A DNA stretch of 64,000 nt from Natronococcus sp. A-GB1 (GCF_029688845.1 NZ_JARUKW010000013.1:62001-126000), one strand, 5' to 3'. Positions 15,195 through 24,633 are shown, counted from the first letter of the stretch. Program-made: numbers and translations. The notes: generated by a model not told the origin, from the letters alone.

Positions 15195-16938
15195 CGGGCT
15201 CACCTCCGAGCAAGTGGATATCCGGAATCGATTTTTCGCTCCGTAACAGTTCGACGTCGTCGTCGATCGATGCCTCGAGTGCCTCCGTTTCGTCGAGATA
15301 CGCCCGGAGGTACTCCGCGAGCTTGTTACCGGACAGGTAGGCCGTCATGAGCACACAGTGAGCACCGCTGTCGTAGAGATCGCGCGCGTCCTGAACCCGA
15401 TCCGCCTCGAGGAAGACGGCCGTCTCGTCGCCGACCTCCCTGAGCAACGCCTTGTTCACCGCTGGATCAGCCGACGATGAGAGGACCAAGTCCGCCCGTT
15501 TCAGCGCCGCGTCCTTTCGAATCGTTGCTTTGCGGGCGTCGCCGTACACTGCGTCGTATCCGTCCGCTTCGAGCGTGTCGATGTGGTCGACGCGTCGGTC
15601 GATGACGACGATATCCTCGTAGCGGTCCGCGAGGATCGGCAGGGCGTTTCGGGTCATGTCGTCGTAGCCGACGACGACCGCGTGGTCACGGTACTCCCGC
15701 GTGCTGGTTTCGAACGTTCCCTCGCTCGTCACCCGCGAGAGCGTCGGCTCGAAGCGATCGAACAGCGGATGTCTGAACTCGATGAAGTACACCGAGACGG
15801 CCATCGTGAAGATCGCGAGCAGCGTTACGAAGCCGAGCACCTCCGCGTCGACGAAGCCGGCCGTCTGGGCGACGGCTATGACGATGATGCCGAATTCGCT
15901 GACCTGGATCATGTGGATGCTGCCGAGGAACGTCGTCTCGGTGTCGAAGCCCTGCCAGTCGAGCAGATACATGAAGACGAGGAACTTGATCGGGATCAGC
16001 ACCAGTGCGGCGACGATCGCTTCCTGCCAGTAGGCGAGCAGTTGTGCGGCCTCGAGGTCGAGCGCGACCGAGACGAAAAACACCATCACGAACAGGTCGG
16101 TCAGTGGGTTGATTCTGTCCTGGAGTTCCTTGCTAGAGGACAGCTGTGCGATGGCGACCCCAGCCATGAACGCGCCCATCTCGATCGAGAGGTACGCCTC
16201 GATGCCGAGGGGTGCAAGAAAGAGGTTGATGTTGTCCGAGACGAAGACGAAGAGGAACGCCCACGAGAGGGCGACTAGGAAAAACACCTCCTTGTTGTCG
16301 GCGATCCGGCGGAAGAGACGTGGCAGAACGGTCCGCGAGGCGGCAAGCGCCGCGATCGTTACGAGCGCGACGAGGACGAGCACGACGCCGAGCGTCGTCG
16401 CGACCTCGGCGAGGTCGTCCGGCTGTCCGGCCGCGAGCACGGCCAGGATGATGACGACGACGATGTCCTGAACGAGCAACACACCGACGTCGACCTTGCC
16501 GTGGAGCGACGTCGCCTCGTCGTTGTCGTTTAACATCTTGATGACGACCGCCGTCGAGCTGTAAATTACTGCGAGCCCGATCAGGAACGACTCGACGGGT
16601 CCGAACCCGAGCGCGAACGCGACCCCTGCGCCCGCGAGAAAGATCGCGATCATCTGAGGGATCGAAATCTTGACGATCGGCGAGAGGACGTGCTGGATCT
16701 CGTCGATTCGCATCTTGATCCCGAGCAGGAAGAGCAGGAACGCCAGTCCGAGTTCGGAGAGCAATTCGGTGAGTTCGCCGACCTCGACGAGCCCGAGGGC
16801 CGCCGGCCCGATCACGATGCCGACGAGGATGTAGGCGATGATCGTCGGCTGGCCCGTCTGTTTGGCGACGAAGCCGGCGAGCGTCGCACTCAAGAGGATA
16901 ATGGCGAGGTCAACGGTAAGCGCCGCCTCAGTGATCAT
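15187..16938 (-). CDS. Kef-type cation:proton antiporter with degenerate TrkA-N domain (proximal gene of pair)
   Basis: A 583-aa protein with about 12 membrane helices (1-395) of the CPA2 family and a C-terminal RCK-like domain (about 415-535). The nucleotide-binding glycine motif is degenerate (VVGYDDMT instead of GxGxxG), unlike its partner gene, so NAD(H) sensing may be lost here. The frame stays open upstream to 17118, but MITEAALTVDLAII at 16938 is the natural start just before helix 1. It overlaps the second antiporter by 8 bases; together they may form a hetero-oligomer in which one RCK domain binds nucleotide and the other does not. Confidence 0.87.
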   Translation of the reverse strand: MITEAALTVDLAIILLSATLAGFVAKQTGQPTIIAYILVGIVIGPAALGLVEVGELTELLSELGLAFLLFLLGIKMRIDEIQHVLSPIVKISIPQMIAIFLAGAGVAFALGFGPVESFLIGLAVIYSSTAVVIKMLNDNDEATSLHGKVDVGVLLVQDIVVVIILAVLAAGQPDDLAEVATTLGVVLVLVALVTIAALAASRTVLPRLFRRIADNKEVFFLVALSWAFLFVFVSDNINLFLAPLGIEAYLSIEMGAFMAGVAIAQLSSSKELQDRINPLTDLFVMVFFVSVALDLEAAQLLAYWQEAIVAALVLIPIKFLVFMYLLDWQGFDTETTFLGSIHMIQVSEFGIIVIAVAQTAGFVDAEVLGFVTLLAIFTMAVSVYFIEFRHPLFDRFEPTLSRVTSEGTFETSTREYRDHAVVVGYDDMTRNALPILADRYEDIVVIDRRVDHIDTLEADGYDAVYGDARKATIRKDAALKRADLVLSSSADPAVNKALLREVGDETAVFLEADRVQDARDLYDSGAHCVLMTAYLSGNKLAEYLRAYLDETEALEASIDDDVELLRSEKSIPDIHLLGGEPDE

Positions 16939-17292
16939 GCTGCTCGAACGATTCGAACGGCGTGGATTAACGGTGTCGAAACTCCCGACACGTTCGCGTT
17001 GGTCCTCCGGGAGGTCGGACAGCCCTCCCGTGTAGTGGTGGGTGGGGTTCTGGTTCTGCGTCAGAGCTTGCAGGAACAATACCCACAGTGTCCAGATTCG
17101 CGGCCAATCAGAACCCACGGCTCCGAGAACGGTTCCGGACTCCGCAGGCGACGTCCCCTCACGGGCGGTTCGGAGTGTCCCATTCCTGCCGGATGGACAC
17201 TACCGGCGGAATCGATTGCTGTGTACCCATCTACTCTGTACAGAACACTCGTCGCTTACTCGAAAAGGAAGAATCAATCCCCACAACCGGTC
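16939..17292. other. 354-bp intergenic stretch with hairpins; possible mobile-element or RNA remnant
   Basis: No convincing gene. There is a GGGAGG/CCTCCC hairpin near 17010-17031 and a GTGTCC/GGACAC hairpin near 17176-17202 whose arms extend by AT pairs around a one-base bulge. The middle (about 17040-17220) has a composition and a translation on the plus strand (GGSECPIPAGWTLPAES) that remind me of conserved non-coding or decayed transposon sequence in haloarchaea, but I cannot place it. The promoter of the Kef pair should also be here. Confidence 0.3.
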
Positions 17293-18822
17293 TCAGTACT
17301 CCTCGAGGTCGTACAGCTCGCCGTACTTCGATTTCACGTACTCGAGGAAGTAGTCGGCCGAGAACTCCTCACCGGTCGCCTCTTCGATCAGGTCAGGTGT
17401 GGTGTACCGGCAGCCGTGCTGGTGGATCTGCTCGCGCAGCCAGCCGTTGAGCTCGTCGAACTCTCCCGCTCGAATATCGTCGTCCAGATCGCCGAGGTCG
17501 TCCTCGGCGGCGGCGTACAGCTGGGCCGCGAGCACGGAGCCGAGCGAGTACGTTGGGAAGTAGCCGAAGGAGCCGTGGGACCAGTGGATGTCCTGCAGAC
17601 AGCCCTCCGCGTCGGTTTCGGGCCGGACGCCGAGGTACTCCTCGTACTTGTCGTTCCAGACTTCGGGGACGTCCTCGACAGCGAGATCGCCCGAGATCAG
17701 GTCGCGTTCGATCTCGAAGCGGATCACGATATGGAGGTGGTAGGTGAGTTCGTCGGCCTCGACTCGGATGAGGTTGTCGTCGTACACCTGATTGGCGGCC
17801 TCGTAGGCCTCTTCGGGAGTTGCGTCCTCGAGTTCCGCAAACCGGTCGGCGACGGTTGGCAGGAACTGCTCCCAGAACGGCTGCGAGCGGCCGACGTGGT
17901 TCTCCCAGAGGCGGGACTGGGACTCGTGGACCGTCAGGTCGCGGGAGTCCCCAAGGGGGGTGCCGTAGGCCTCGTCGGGAAGTCCGAGCGTGTAGTTGGC
18001 GTGGCCGAACTCGTGGATCGTCGAGGTCAGCGAACCCAGCAGGTCGTCCTCCTCGAAGCGGGTGGTAACGCGGGCGTCGAACTGCGTGCCCGACGAAAAC
18101 GGGTGCGGTGCGGTGTCGAGTCGACCACGACCCCAGTCGTACCCCAACGCGTCGAGGACGTCGCGAGCCAGCGCCTCCTGATCGTCGTCGTCGAACTCGC
18201 CGGCGAAGGTGTCGGTCGCGAGGTCGGCATCGGTATCCTGGATCGCGTCGATCAGCGGCACGAGCTCCTCGCGCAGGCGCTCGAGTACCCGTTCTGCGGT
18301 CTCGAGGTCCAGGTAGGGCTCGTAGTCGGCGAAGAGCACGGCGTAGGGGTCGGCGTCGGGGTCGATGTGCTCAGCGTACTCCCGCTTGAGTTCGACGAGC
18401 TTCTCGAGGGTCGGCGCGAACTGCTCGAAGTCGTCTTCCTCCTTGGCCTGTTTCCAGGTCGGGTGGGCGTTGGCGGTCGTCTCGGAAATCTCCTCGACGA
18501 GCTCCTGCGGGACGCTCGTCTCTCGGTCGTACTGACGTCGTACTTCCCGGACCGCCGCCTGCTGTTCGTCCCCGAGTTCTGCGGACTCGAGGGTCTCGAG
18601 CAGGTCGCCGGTCTCGTCCGCCGTGAGCAGCTCGTGGCTGATCGAGGACAGCGCCGAGAGCTGCTGTGCGCGGGCGGGCGTCGCCTCCTCGGGCATGACG
18701 ACCTCCTGATCCCACCGGAGGATCCCGGCTGCGTTGCCGACGTTCGAGATCCGCGTAATTCGCTCTTCGAACTGATCGTAGGCGTCGTTCTGGTGCTCGT
18801 TCTGGACCTGATCGGTTGCCAT
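17293..18822 (-). CDS. M32-family metallocarboxypeptidase, paralog 2
   Basis: A 509-aa enzyme with zinc motif H270-E-F-G-H274 in TIHEFGHANYTLG and the downstream HESQSRLWENH ligand motif. It has the same architecture as the gene at 11787-13322, including WDQEVVMPEEATPARA near the N-terminus and a shared C-terminus (SKYGELYDLEEY against SKYGELYELEGY). It probably arose by duplication; both copies have full active sites, so both should be active. It acts in cytoplasmic peptide turnover. The N-terminus is MATDQVQNEHQ. Confidence 0.93.
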   Translation of the reverse strand: MATDQVQNEHQNDAYDQFEERITRISNVGNAAGILRWDQEVVMPEEATPARAQQLSALSSISHELLTADETGDLLETLESAELGDEQQAAVREVRRQYDRETSVPQELVEEISETTANAHPTWKQAKEEDDFEQFAPTLEKLVELKREYAEHIDPDADPYAVLFADYEPYLDLETAERVLERLREELVPLIDAIQDTDADLATDTFAGEFDDDDQEALARDVLDALGYDWGRGRLDTAPHPFSSGTQFDARVTTRFEEDDLLGSLTSTIHEFGHANYTLGLPDEAYGTPLGDSRDLTVHESQSRLWENHVGRSQPFWEQFLPTVADRFAELEDATPEEAYEAANQVYDDNLIRVEADELTYHLHIVIRFEIERDLISGDLAVEDVPEVWNDKYEEYLGVRPETDAEGCLQDIHWSHGSFGYFPTYSLGSVLAAQLYAAAEDDLGDLDDDIRAGEFDELNGWLREQIHQHGCRYTTPDLIEEATGEEFSADYFLEYVKSKYGELYDLEEY

Positions 18823-18983
18823 TGGCTGGCAATACTTACGGGAGTGCCATCAACGTCGTGGTTCCGGAACCGACTCGCCGTGGCGGTTCGAGTTCAGTTC
18901 CCGGAAAAACGTTCGAGAATGATACACCTGTGGGAACTGCAAGCCACGGACTGTTTGTCGAGACTGGTGAGTAACGTGATGCA

Positions 18984-19340
18984 ATGGTCGTCGCATCACT
19001 CGTCGTGTTCATCGTCAGTTTGCTCATCGGCGCCCTCGGGATCTTTCTCGGGGCGAAGTTCGTCGTGGACGTCGAGGACTACACCTACGCGTTCATCACC
19101 GCCCTCATCGGGGCGATCGTCTGGGCGGTCGTCGGGTTCTTCTTCGGGTGGATCCCGCTGTTGGGCCCGATACTGGTGTTCCTCGCGTACCTCGCCGTGA
19201 TCAACTCCCGGTATCCGGGCGGCTGGATCGCAGCGCTCACGATCACCATCGTCGCCTGGCTGTCGGTGCTCGTCGTGCTGTACGTGCTCGCGTTCGTCGG
19301 GCTCACCGGGTTCGAAGCGGCTGGCGTCCCAGGTGCCTGA
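18984..19340 (+). CDS. Small integral membrane protein, haloarchaeal hypothetical
   Basis: A 118-aa protein with four predicted helices (about 2-24, 33-53, 55-73, 80-108); a Gly-rich loop follows the second. The TM2-TM3 loop is FGWIPLLGP and a short RYPGGW loop precedes TM4. It has no catalytic motif. It is divergent from the M32 gene with a 161-bp gap that would hold both promoters. The function is unknown. Confidence 0.7.
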   Translation: MVVASLVVFIVSLLIGALGIFLGAKFVVDVEDYTYAFITALIGAIVWAVVGFFFGWIPLLGPILVFLAYLAVINSRYPGGWIAALTITIVAWLSVLVVLYVLAFVGLTGFEAAGVPGA

Positions 19341-19534
19341 CGTTGTACTCGCGGTGGATACGGCCCCTCTCGAGCGGAGAACTGCCGTGAGATCGGTTGA
19401 GCGTTCGGGTGTGGTACCGACCGCCCGTTCGAAGGAACGTTCGTGTACCCGTCGCCGCTAGCAGAGGAACCACACCCGGTGTCACTCCCCTCGACGGTGA
19501 AGAGTTATCCGGTTCGATCGCCAATTCGTGACCA

Positions 19535-19837
19535 ATGGGACTGTTCGAGAAGCTCGGCCGGAAGGTCGGCGAGTTCACGCACGAGGCGAAGGAGGCGGCC
19601 GCCGACGAGGCGGGGTACCGCTGCGAGGAGTGCGGAAACACGTTCTACACCGAACAGACGTGTCCGGAGTGTGGCAGCGAGAACGTCACTGAACGCAACA
19701 CGAGTACGGACGACGGAGACTCGGACGGCCGCGACGCCGCGGAACCGGCCAGTGACGAGGAATCCGATCCTTCGACCGGTTCCGCCGACGGTTCCTCGCC
19801 GACCGATGGGACCGACAACTCGCCGAACCAGGAGTGA
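19535..19837 (+). CDS. Small zinc-ribbon protein
   Basis: A 100-aa protein. The N-terminal helix (GLFEKLGRKVGEFTHEAKE) is followed by a zinc ribbon with C-x2-C (CEEC) and C-x2-C (CPEC) at about residues 29-47, and then a disordered acidic Ser/Asp tail. Such rubredoxin-like ribbons are common in haloarchaea, often of unknown role. It converges on the M20 peptidase with a 4-bp gap. The ATG at 19535 starts the helix and no other start is plausible. Confidence 0.75.
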   Translation: MGLFEKLGRKVGEFTHEAKEAAADEAGYRCEECGNTFYTEQTCPECGSENVTERNTSTDDGDSDGRDAAEPASDEESDPSTGSADGSSPTDGTDNSPNQE

Positions 19838-19841
19838 GCTG

Positions 19842-20921
19842 TTACTGCGGCCATGTCTCGGCCGAACGACGGTAGAGATCGACGCAGCGTTCGAGCACCG
19901 CGATCGAGACGCTCTCCGTATCCGTGTGGGCCTCGCCGGGTTCCGAGGGACCACAGATCACACACTCCGTTCCGGCTCGAGCGAGCCAGCCGGCGTCGGT
20001 CGCGTGTGGCTTCGTCACGAGTTGCGGCGAGCCGGACTGGGCGCCGTCGGCTGCCTCGAGGACCGCCTCGGCGAACGCCTCGTCCCCACACTCCATCGGC
20101 GGCAGGTCCTGATCAATCGTCCACTCGACGCCCTCGAGTTCTTCGACCCGCTCGAGAGCCGCCCGCTCCCCGGGAACGGTCCGTTCGTCGACCGTTAGCT
20201 CGCAGCGGTCGGGAACCACGTTCATCGCCGTCCCGCCCTCGATCTCGGTGACGACGATGCTGCCGGCGAGCCGCTCGCCGGCCACCTCGACCGTCGGCGC
20301 CTCGAGATTCCGAACGCCGTCGACGGCGTCGCTCGCTCGGTAGATGGCGTTCTCTCCCGCTTCCTGTTCGCTCGCGTGGGCCCGCTCGCCTCGAGCGGTG
20401 ATCGTGCTCCCGCGGCGTCCCTTGTGGGCGACGGCGACGTCGGTGACGCCGGGCACCGAGTACCCGGTCGATCCCTCGCCGACGATCGCGTAGTCGGGCG
20501 CGAACCCGTTCTCGATGGCGTGGCGCGCGCCAATCCCTCCGACTTCCTCGCCGACGAAGCTCGCGAAGACGAGTTCGCCGGCAGGGTCCGCATCGCGGAA
20601 CGCGATCGCCGCCGCGGCGACCGCTCCCTTCATGTCCGCCGTTCCCCGACCGTACAGTCGACCGTCCCGTTCCTCGACGACGTACTCGTCGCCGCCCGCA
20701 ACGACCTGCGACTCGGCGGGCGCGACGACGTCGTGGTGGCCCACGAGCGCGAGCGTCTCCTCGCCCACACCCTTCCTGGCGAGGACGTTGCCGACCTCGT
20801 CTCGAGTTACCTCGGCCGCGGTCTCGCGGCGGAGCCACTCCTCGAGCAGGTCGCCCGCGGCGGTTTCGTCCTCGTGGCTCGGAATTTCGACGAACTCTCG
20901 AGTCAGATCGGTAACCGACAT
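19842..20921 (-). CDS. M20-family metallopeptidase (ArgE/DapE/ACY1-type)
   Basis: A 359-aa zinc-dependent amidohydrolase. Metal and catalytic motifs are visible: LVGHHDVV (about 60-67), GRGTADMKG (Asp ligand near 98) and GEEVGGIG (Glu pair near 131). The dimerisation domain lies at about 165-270 and HATDAGWLAR completes the site. It most likely removes acyl groups from amino acids, possibly in the lysine/ornithine AAA-type pathway. I chose ATG 20921 (MSVTDLTREFVE); ATG 20936 is in frame and also possible. The frame is open further upstream, but that part is promoter sequence. A broken copy of the first 49 codons is at 24634-24780. Confidence 0.88.
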   Translation of the reverse strand: MSVTDLTREFVEIPSHEDETAAGDLLEEWLRRETAAEVTRDEVGNVLARKGVGEETLALVGHHDVVAPAESQVVAGGDEYVVEERDGRLYGRGTADMKGAVAAAAIAFRDADPAGELVFASFVGEEVGGIGARHAIENGFAPDYAIVGEGSTGYSVPGVTDVAVAHKGRRGSTITARGERAHASEQEAGENAIYRASDAVDGVRNLEAPTVEVAGERLAGSIVVTEIEGGTAMNVVPDRCELTVDERTVPGERAALERVEELEGVEWTIDQDLPPMECGDEAFAEAVLEAADGAQSGSPQLVTKPHATDAGWLARAGTECVICGPSEPGEAHTDTESVSIAVLERCVDLYRRSAETWPQ

Positions 20922-21152
20922 GGATCGTCCTTTCATGCGAACTGTTGTAACTGTATGCCGGTGTAACCGCAGAACGGGCGTAGTTCCACCGGTACCGACG
21001 GCGACTGTCTGTATTTCCTTTGGGTAGGCGATTGTACAGTAGTCGTAATCGTTGTTGGAACCGGTACGGTCGTACGGCCCGCTGTGTCGAATTACCGAAA
21101 CGACCACAGGAGAGTCCGTGGTTGCTCCGGAATTGACGTACAGCACCCCGTA

Positions 21153-23105
21153 TCAGTCGTCGTCACTGGGGCTAGTGATATCGTACTCCGTGTGACACGG
21201 CTCAGGCGGTAGATCGATCGAGGGGTTGCCGTCGAGGAACCCTTCGGGTTTTAGCTCGAAACTCGCGATCTCGACCGGTAGCACGGGCCAGTCCTCGGCT
21301 CGAGGCACGTGGTTGACTCCCTGTGTGTACCAGACGACGAGGTCCTCGTCGACGAGCGATCGGTCCTGTTCCGTCCACTCGGGCAGGCCTGTCGTGTCGT
21401 CGTTCAGGTTCGGGTAATCGCCGGCGGCGAACCGTTCGCCGTCATCGTGTGGCGTCACCCAGAAGTTGTTCTGGATGAATCCCGACCGCTCTTTGTAACT
21501 CGAGGTCGGCTTCATCGGCGCCGAGACGTTCGTGTGGGGCTCGAGCTTGTAGCCACAGTTGCGTCCGTATGAGTTTTCTGTCTCACTGTTTGCGATCCGC
21601 CAGTATCGACCACGAAGGGGATCGATGTCCTGACGGGCCTCGTTCTCACGCTCGAGTAACGTCTCCTTGGCTCGGAATCCGTTCTTTCGGTTCCGTTCGC
21701 TGCCCGTCGGCTCGTTGTGGACTTCGTAAGCCCGCATTGGGCCGTCGTCGATGTCGAAGTCCAGCCGGAAATTAAAGAAGTGCTGGTGGATGGGGGCTTT
21801 CACCTGTGGTGCGACGATGGCGTACTGGCCGTACGTGTCCTCAGCGGTCTCTTCGGCCGGCACAACGCCGTTCGAGTCGATGCCGGTCAGTCGGACTTCA
21901 GCCTCGATACTCCCGTCGGGGTAGAAGTACCAGTAGAAGCCATAGTCGTAGTTGTACACCGTCGCAATAAAGGAGACAACGAGCCGACGTCGTCGTCGGA
22001 CCTCGGTGTGGGGTTTGCGCTCTTCGGTGTGTTTCCAGAGGACGCCGTCGTCCTCCTCGTGCATACAGATCGCACTCTCTAAGGTCTCGGACCCGCCCTC
22101 GATGGTGTTCATCTCGACGTCGAAGTACTTCATGACGCCCAGACAGTCACAGCCCTCGGTGAGCCTGTTGGCCATCCGGCCGACGTGGTACTCGCCGATG
22201 TCGAAGGCGTTTTTCCAGGAGTGATTGGGGTCCGGATCGCCGTAGGGGACGGCCATCTCACAGGCCGACGCGCGATGGAGGACCGACCGGGACTCGTCGC
22301 CGTCGTCGAACGTGATATCGTGGAAGACGAGTCCCTCGCGGGCGGTCCAGCCGACGCGGAACTCCCAGTCGAGCCACTCAACGTTGTGGCCGTCGACTTC
22401 CCAGCTGGGGCCGTCGGGCTGGACGACATCTAAGTGCTCGAAGTCGTCGCGTGTTTCGACCCTGTCGGCTCGGTAGTCGGCGTCCTCCGGCGGCAGCGGA
22501 TTCTCCGGATCCGGGACGCCGTTGTCCTCGATATCGACGATTTCCATCCCGTCTAGGTCGACGAATGCGAACAGTCCCTCTATCGGCCGTGCCCGACCGT
22601 TGTCGTTCTCGCTCGTCCGAATCCACGAGATCGCTCTGCAGAGCCGTTTCCCCTTGTGTTCTTCCGGTTCGAAGCCACTGGCTGACCAGGGGTCGACCAT
22701 GACGAGATCGAAGTTCTCCACGCCGCGTTTCGCCGCCGCCTCCTGCCACTCTGGGTCGTTCTTGACGACTTCGCGGGCTTCCTCGATCTCTTCGGGCATC
22801 ACTGCGGGCTGGGCGTCGGGCAGATGCTCCCACTCAAGGAGCGTCTCATCGGACAGCGAGACGGTCCCCTCGTAGGTCTCCGCGTCGACTCTAGCGACGA
22901 CCGATGCCTCTCGGTCGAACGCGTCACCGGGTTCGAACGCCTTGACCAACTCCTTCGGCGGTTCGTTGAGGACGATGTTGTGGAACTGTATCTCGCCCTC
23001 GAGGTCGGTCTCCGCCCCGACAGTAGCAGCTACGGTTTCGATTTCGTCGGCAGTGAGCGGATCGAGCGGGTGATCGGGGGTTACGGATTCTCGTTGTTTG
23101 CTCAT
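21153..23105 (-). CDS. Copper-containing primary-amine oxidase (TPQ cofactor)
   Basis: A 650-aa copper amine oxidase, which oxidises primary amines to aldehydes with release of NH3 and H2O2. The self-processing TPQ site is Y386 in VYNYDYGF, the catalytic base is D302 in AFDIGEYH, and the copper ligands are H440 and H442 (HQH) with H599 in GVNHVPRAEDWPV. No signal peptide is seen, so it is probably cytoplasmic. The length fits the Arthrobacter-type enzyme (AGAO). A TrmB-type regulator is divergent across a 407-bp AT-rich gap and is its likely controller. The protein is a plausible entry point for use of amines as nitrogen source. Confidence 0.92.
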   Translation of the reverse strand: MSKQRESVTPDHPLDPLTADEIETVAATVGAETDLEGEIQFHNIVLNEPPKELVKAFEPGDAFDREASVVARVDAETYEGTVSLSDETLLEWEHLPDAQPAVMPEEIEEAREVVKNDPEWQEAAAKRGVENFDLVMVDPWSASGFEPEEHKGKRLCRAISWIRTSENDNGRARPIEGLFAFVDLDGMEIVDIEDNGVPDPENPLPPEDADYRADRVETRDDFEHLDVVQPDGPSWEVDGHNVEWLDWEFRVGWTAREGLVFHDITFDDGDESRSVLHRASACEMAVPYGDPDPNHSWKNAFDIGEYHVGRMANRLTEGCDCLGVMKYFDVEMNTIEGGSETLESAICMHEEDDGVLWKHTEERKPHTEVRRRRRLVVSFIATVYNYDYGFYWYFYPDGSIEAEVRLTGIDSNGVVPAEETAEDTYGQYAIVAPQVKAPIHQHFFNFRLDFDIDDGPMRAYEVHNEPTGSERNRKNGFRAKETLLERENEARQDIDPLRGRYWRIANSETENSYGRNCGYKLEPHTNVSAPMKPTSSYKERSGFIQNNFWVTPHDDGERFAAGDYPNLNDDTTGLPEWTEQDRSLVDEDLVVWYTQGVNHVPRAEDWPVLPVEIASFELKPEGFLDGNPSIDLPPEPCHTEYDITSPSDDD

Positions 23106-23512
23106 GGGTTGTGCCGGCCCGATCGCGGTGCTCGTGGTGGATCGGACCGATACGCGTCTTTCTATCGGGTGTTGTATTGGTGCTTGGTAACAACTCCCTA
23201 GTAGTAACCTAGAGGTCCTGTGGATCGGAGCCGCTGCTTCGAAACCGAGTCGTGTGCGTCTCCAGCTGTGTCACGGCCACCAGACAGGACTCGAGCCAGG
23301 ACACCGGATACGCGTGTCTCGCTCTCGGACGCAAGATGGGCGCCGAGATGGCGAATCGTCGTCACACGAACGACACGACAACTCCGCTCGAACTCTCTTT
23401 CTCGGACTCCTCGCGTCGATGTTTTAATTATAGGTTTTTGGAAGTATATTTTTCGTACAGGTGTGTGAATACTTGACGAAGTCTTAACTCGATCGTCGTT
23501 GCCGTACGGGGT
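23106..23512. promoter_or_regulatory. Divergent regulatory region between amine oxidase and TrmB-type gene
   Basis: The 407-bp gap has no gene. Positions 23420-23460 are strikingly AT-rich for this genome; TTTTAATTATA at 23422-23432 and GTATATTTTT just after are good archaeal TATA/BRE candidates for the regulator gene. A second AT-richer patch nearer the oxidase start (about 23160-23210, AACAACTCCCTAGTAGTAA) may serve the oxidase. I see no long perfect operator palindrome. Confidence 0.5.
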
Positions 23513-24331
23513 ATGGAGCGACGGGTGATAATGTATCTCAAGGAGATTGGATTGTGCGAGTACGAGGCGCAGTCGTACGCGTGTCTCCTTCGGCAGGGTG
23601 TATCGACCGCGCAGGAAGTATCCGACGGTGCCGACGTTCCACAGCCACGTGTCTACGATGCGCTCGACGAACTCTCACAGAAGGGGTTCATCGACGTCCA
23701 GCCCGGCCGACCGAAGAAGTTCGGCCCCATCGAACCTGACACCGCGATCGACCGGTTCAAACAGTACAAACAGCGCCAGTACGACGAGCAACTGGCGGAG
23801 ATCCAGCGCCTCGGCGAACAGCTCGCCGAGACAGTCGATACCGAAACGTGCTCTCCGGACCAGCCGGACGTCTGTTGGACCTATTCCGACCGTCACCGCA
23901 TCCTGGAAAAGCTGTCCGAACTGACGCGTTCGACGACCTCAGAGATCCGAATGATCACGACGCCGATCAGCTTCGAGCGGATCCTCAACCACCACGCCGA
24001 GGAACTGGTACGGAAGGCCGACGACGGAACGACGATTCAGGCGATCGTTTCCGAGGACGGTACGATCTCACCCGCCGTCTACGAACGCGCTGTGGAGTTC
24101 ATGGACATTCGACGCGCCGAGACCATCGAAGGACGGATCTATCTCTACGATACGACGCACGTGTTAGTCGCGTTCCCCGTCAGCGACGCCGACGGCTACG
24201 CCGCAATATCTACCACAAGCGACACTTTGTACCGAACACAATCCCAGCTGTTCGATCTGCTCTGGACCAACGGCCGAGAGGCGGATCGCCGCTCTGCCGG
24301 CCCCGTTCGAGCGGAGGACGACGCTGTCTAG
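23513..24331 (+). CDS. TrmB-family transcriptional regulator
   Basis: A 272-aa protein. Residues 1-75 are a TrmB winged helix ([38 protein letters not shown]), residues 78-110 a coiled-coil linker, and 120-255 the ligand/regulatory domain with [16 protein letters not shown]. TrmB proteins sense sugars or other small ligands and repress or activate nearby genes. It is divergent from the copper amine oxidase, so an amine or its product is a reasonable effector guess. It is shorter than sugar-type TrmB (~340 aa). The C-terminal 20 residues are probably disordered. The ATG at 23513 lies about 80 bases after a TATA-like box. Confidence 0.85.
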   Translation: MERRVIMYLKEIGLCEYEAQSYACLLRQGVSTAQEVSDGADVPQPRVYDALDELSQKGFIDVQPGRPKKFGPIEPDTAIDRFKQYKQRQYDEQLAEIQRLGEQLAETVDTETCSPDQPDVCWTYSDRHRILEKLSELTRSTTSEIRMITTPISFERILNHHAEELVRKADDGTTIQAIVSEDGTISPAVYERAVEFMDIRRAETIEGRIYLYDTTHVLVAFPVSDADGYAAISTTSDTLYRTQSQLFDLLWTNGREADRRSAGPVRAEDDAV

Positions 24332-24633
24332 GATCCCTCGGATACCGTCGGGTCCCGGGCTACGATGACGCCAGCCAGTAGGTTTCACGACAGCGTCGCA
24401 GGACCCCGAATCGAATCCGTCTTCGCGTGTATCATCGCCGAGCTCTACGGTACCCGAATTGTGAAGACCACAAGGCGGCTCTCGAGGTGGTTGCCAACTA
24501 CTTCGAAGTCGGTATACTGAGCCAGCAGATTCGCTCGACGGCGTTGAGCACGCAGTATCGTGTCCTCGTCAGGGCCGACCTCAGTTGTGTGGACCACGGT
24601 GCTACGTAGCTGCAGCCGGCTGTGCGAACTATT
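24332..24633. other. Intergenic remnant region, no supported gene
   Basis: About 300 bp of lower-than-usual coding quality. On the minus strand an open stretch continues from the broken M20 copy and ends near 24445 (with THTEVGP-like text), but it does not resemble the rest of the M20 gene. On the plus strand a 60-codon frame from 24427 has no recognisable motif. It is probably decayed DNA linked to the neighbouring duplication. Confidence 0.3.

Noticed and set aside
16939-17118. N-terminal extension of the first Kef antiporter
   Set aside because: The added 60 residues are unlike a membrane-protein start; helix 1 begins just after the ATG at 16938.
16690-19200. Plus-strand open frame of more than 800 codons
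   Set aside because: It is the antisense shadow of the Kef gene, the hairpin gap and the second M32 gene, all of which have strong motifs on the minus strand. Long antisense frames are normal at this GC content.
20922-21146. N-terminal extension of the M20 peptidase to 21146
   Set aside because: The extension reads through promoter-like DNA and does not resemble the family; the duplicate at 24780 also begins its similarity at the codon of ATG 20921.
24427-24609. Plus-strand 60-codon frame after the TrmB gene
   Set aside because: No promoter, no known motif, and it overlaps the decayed duplicate region; not better than chance.
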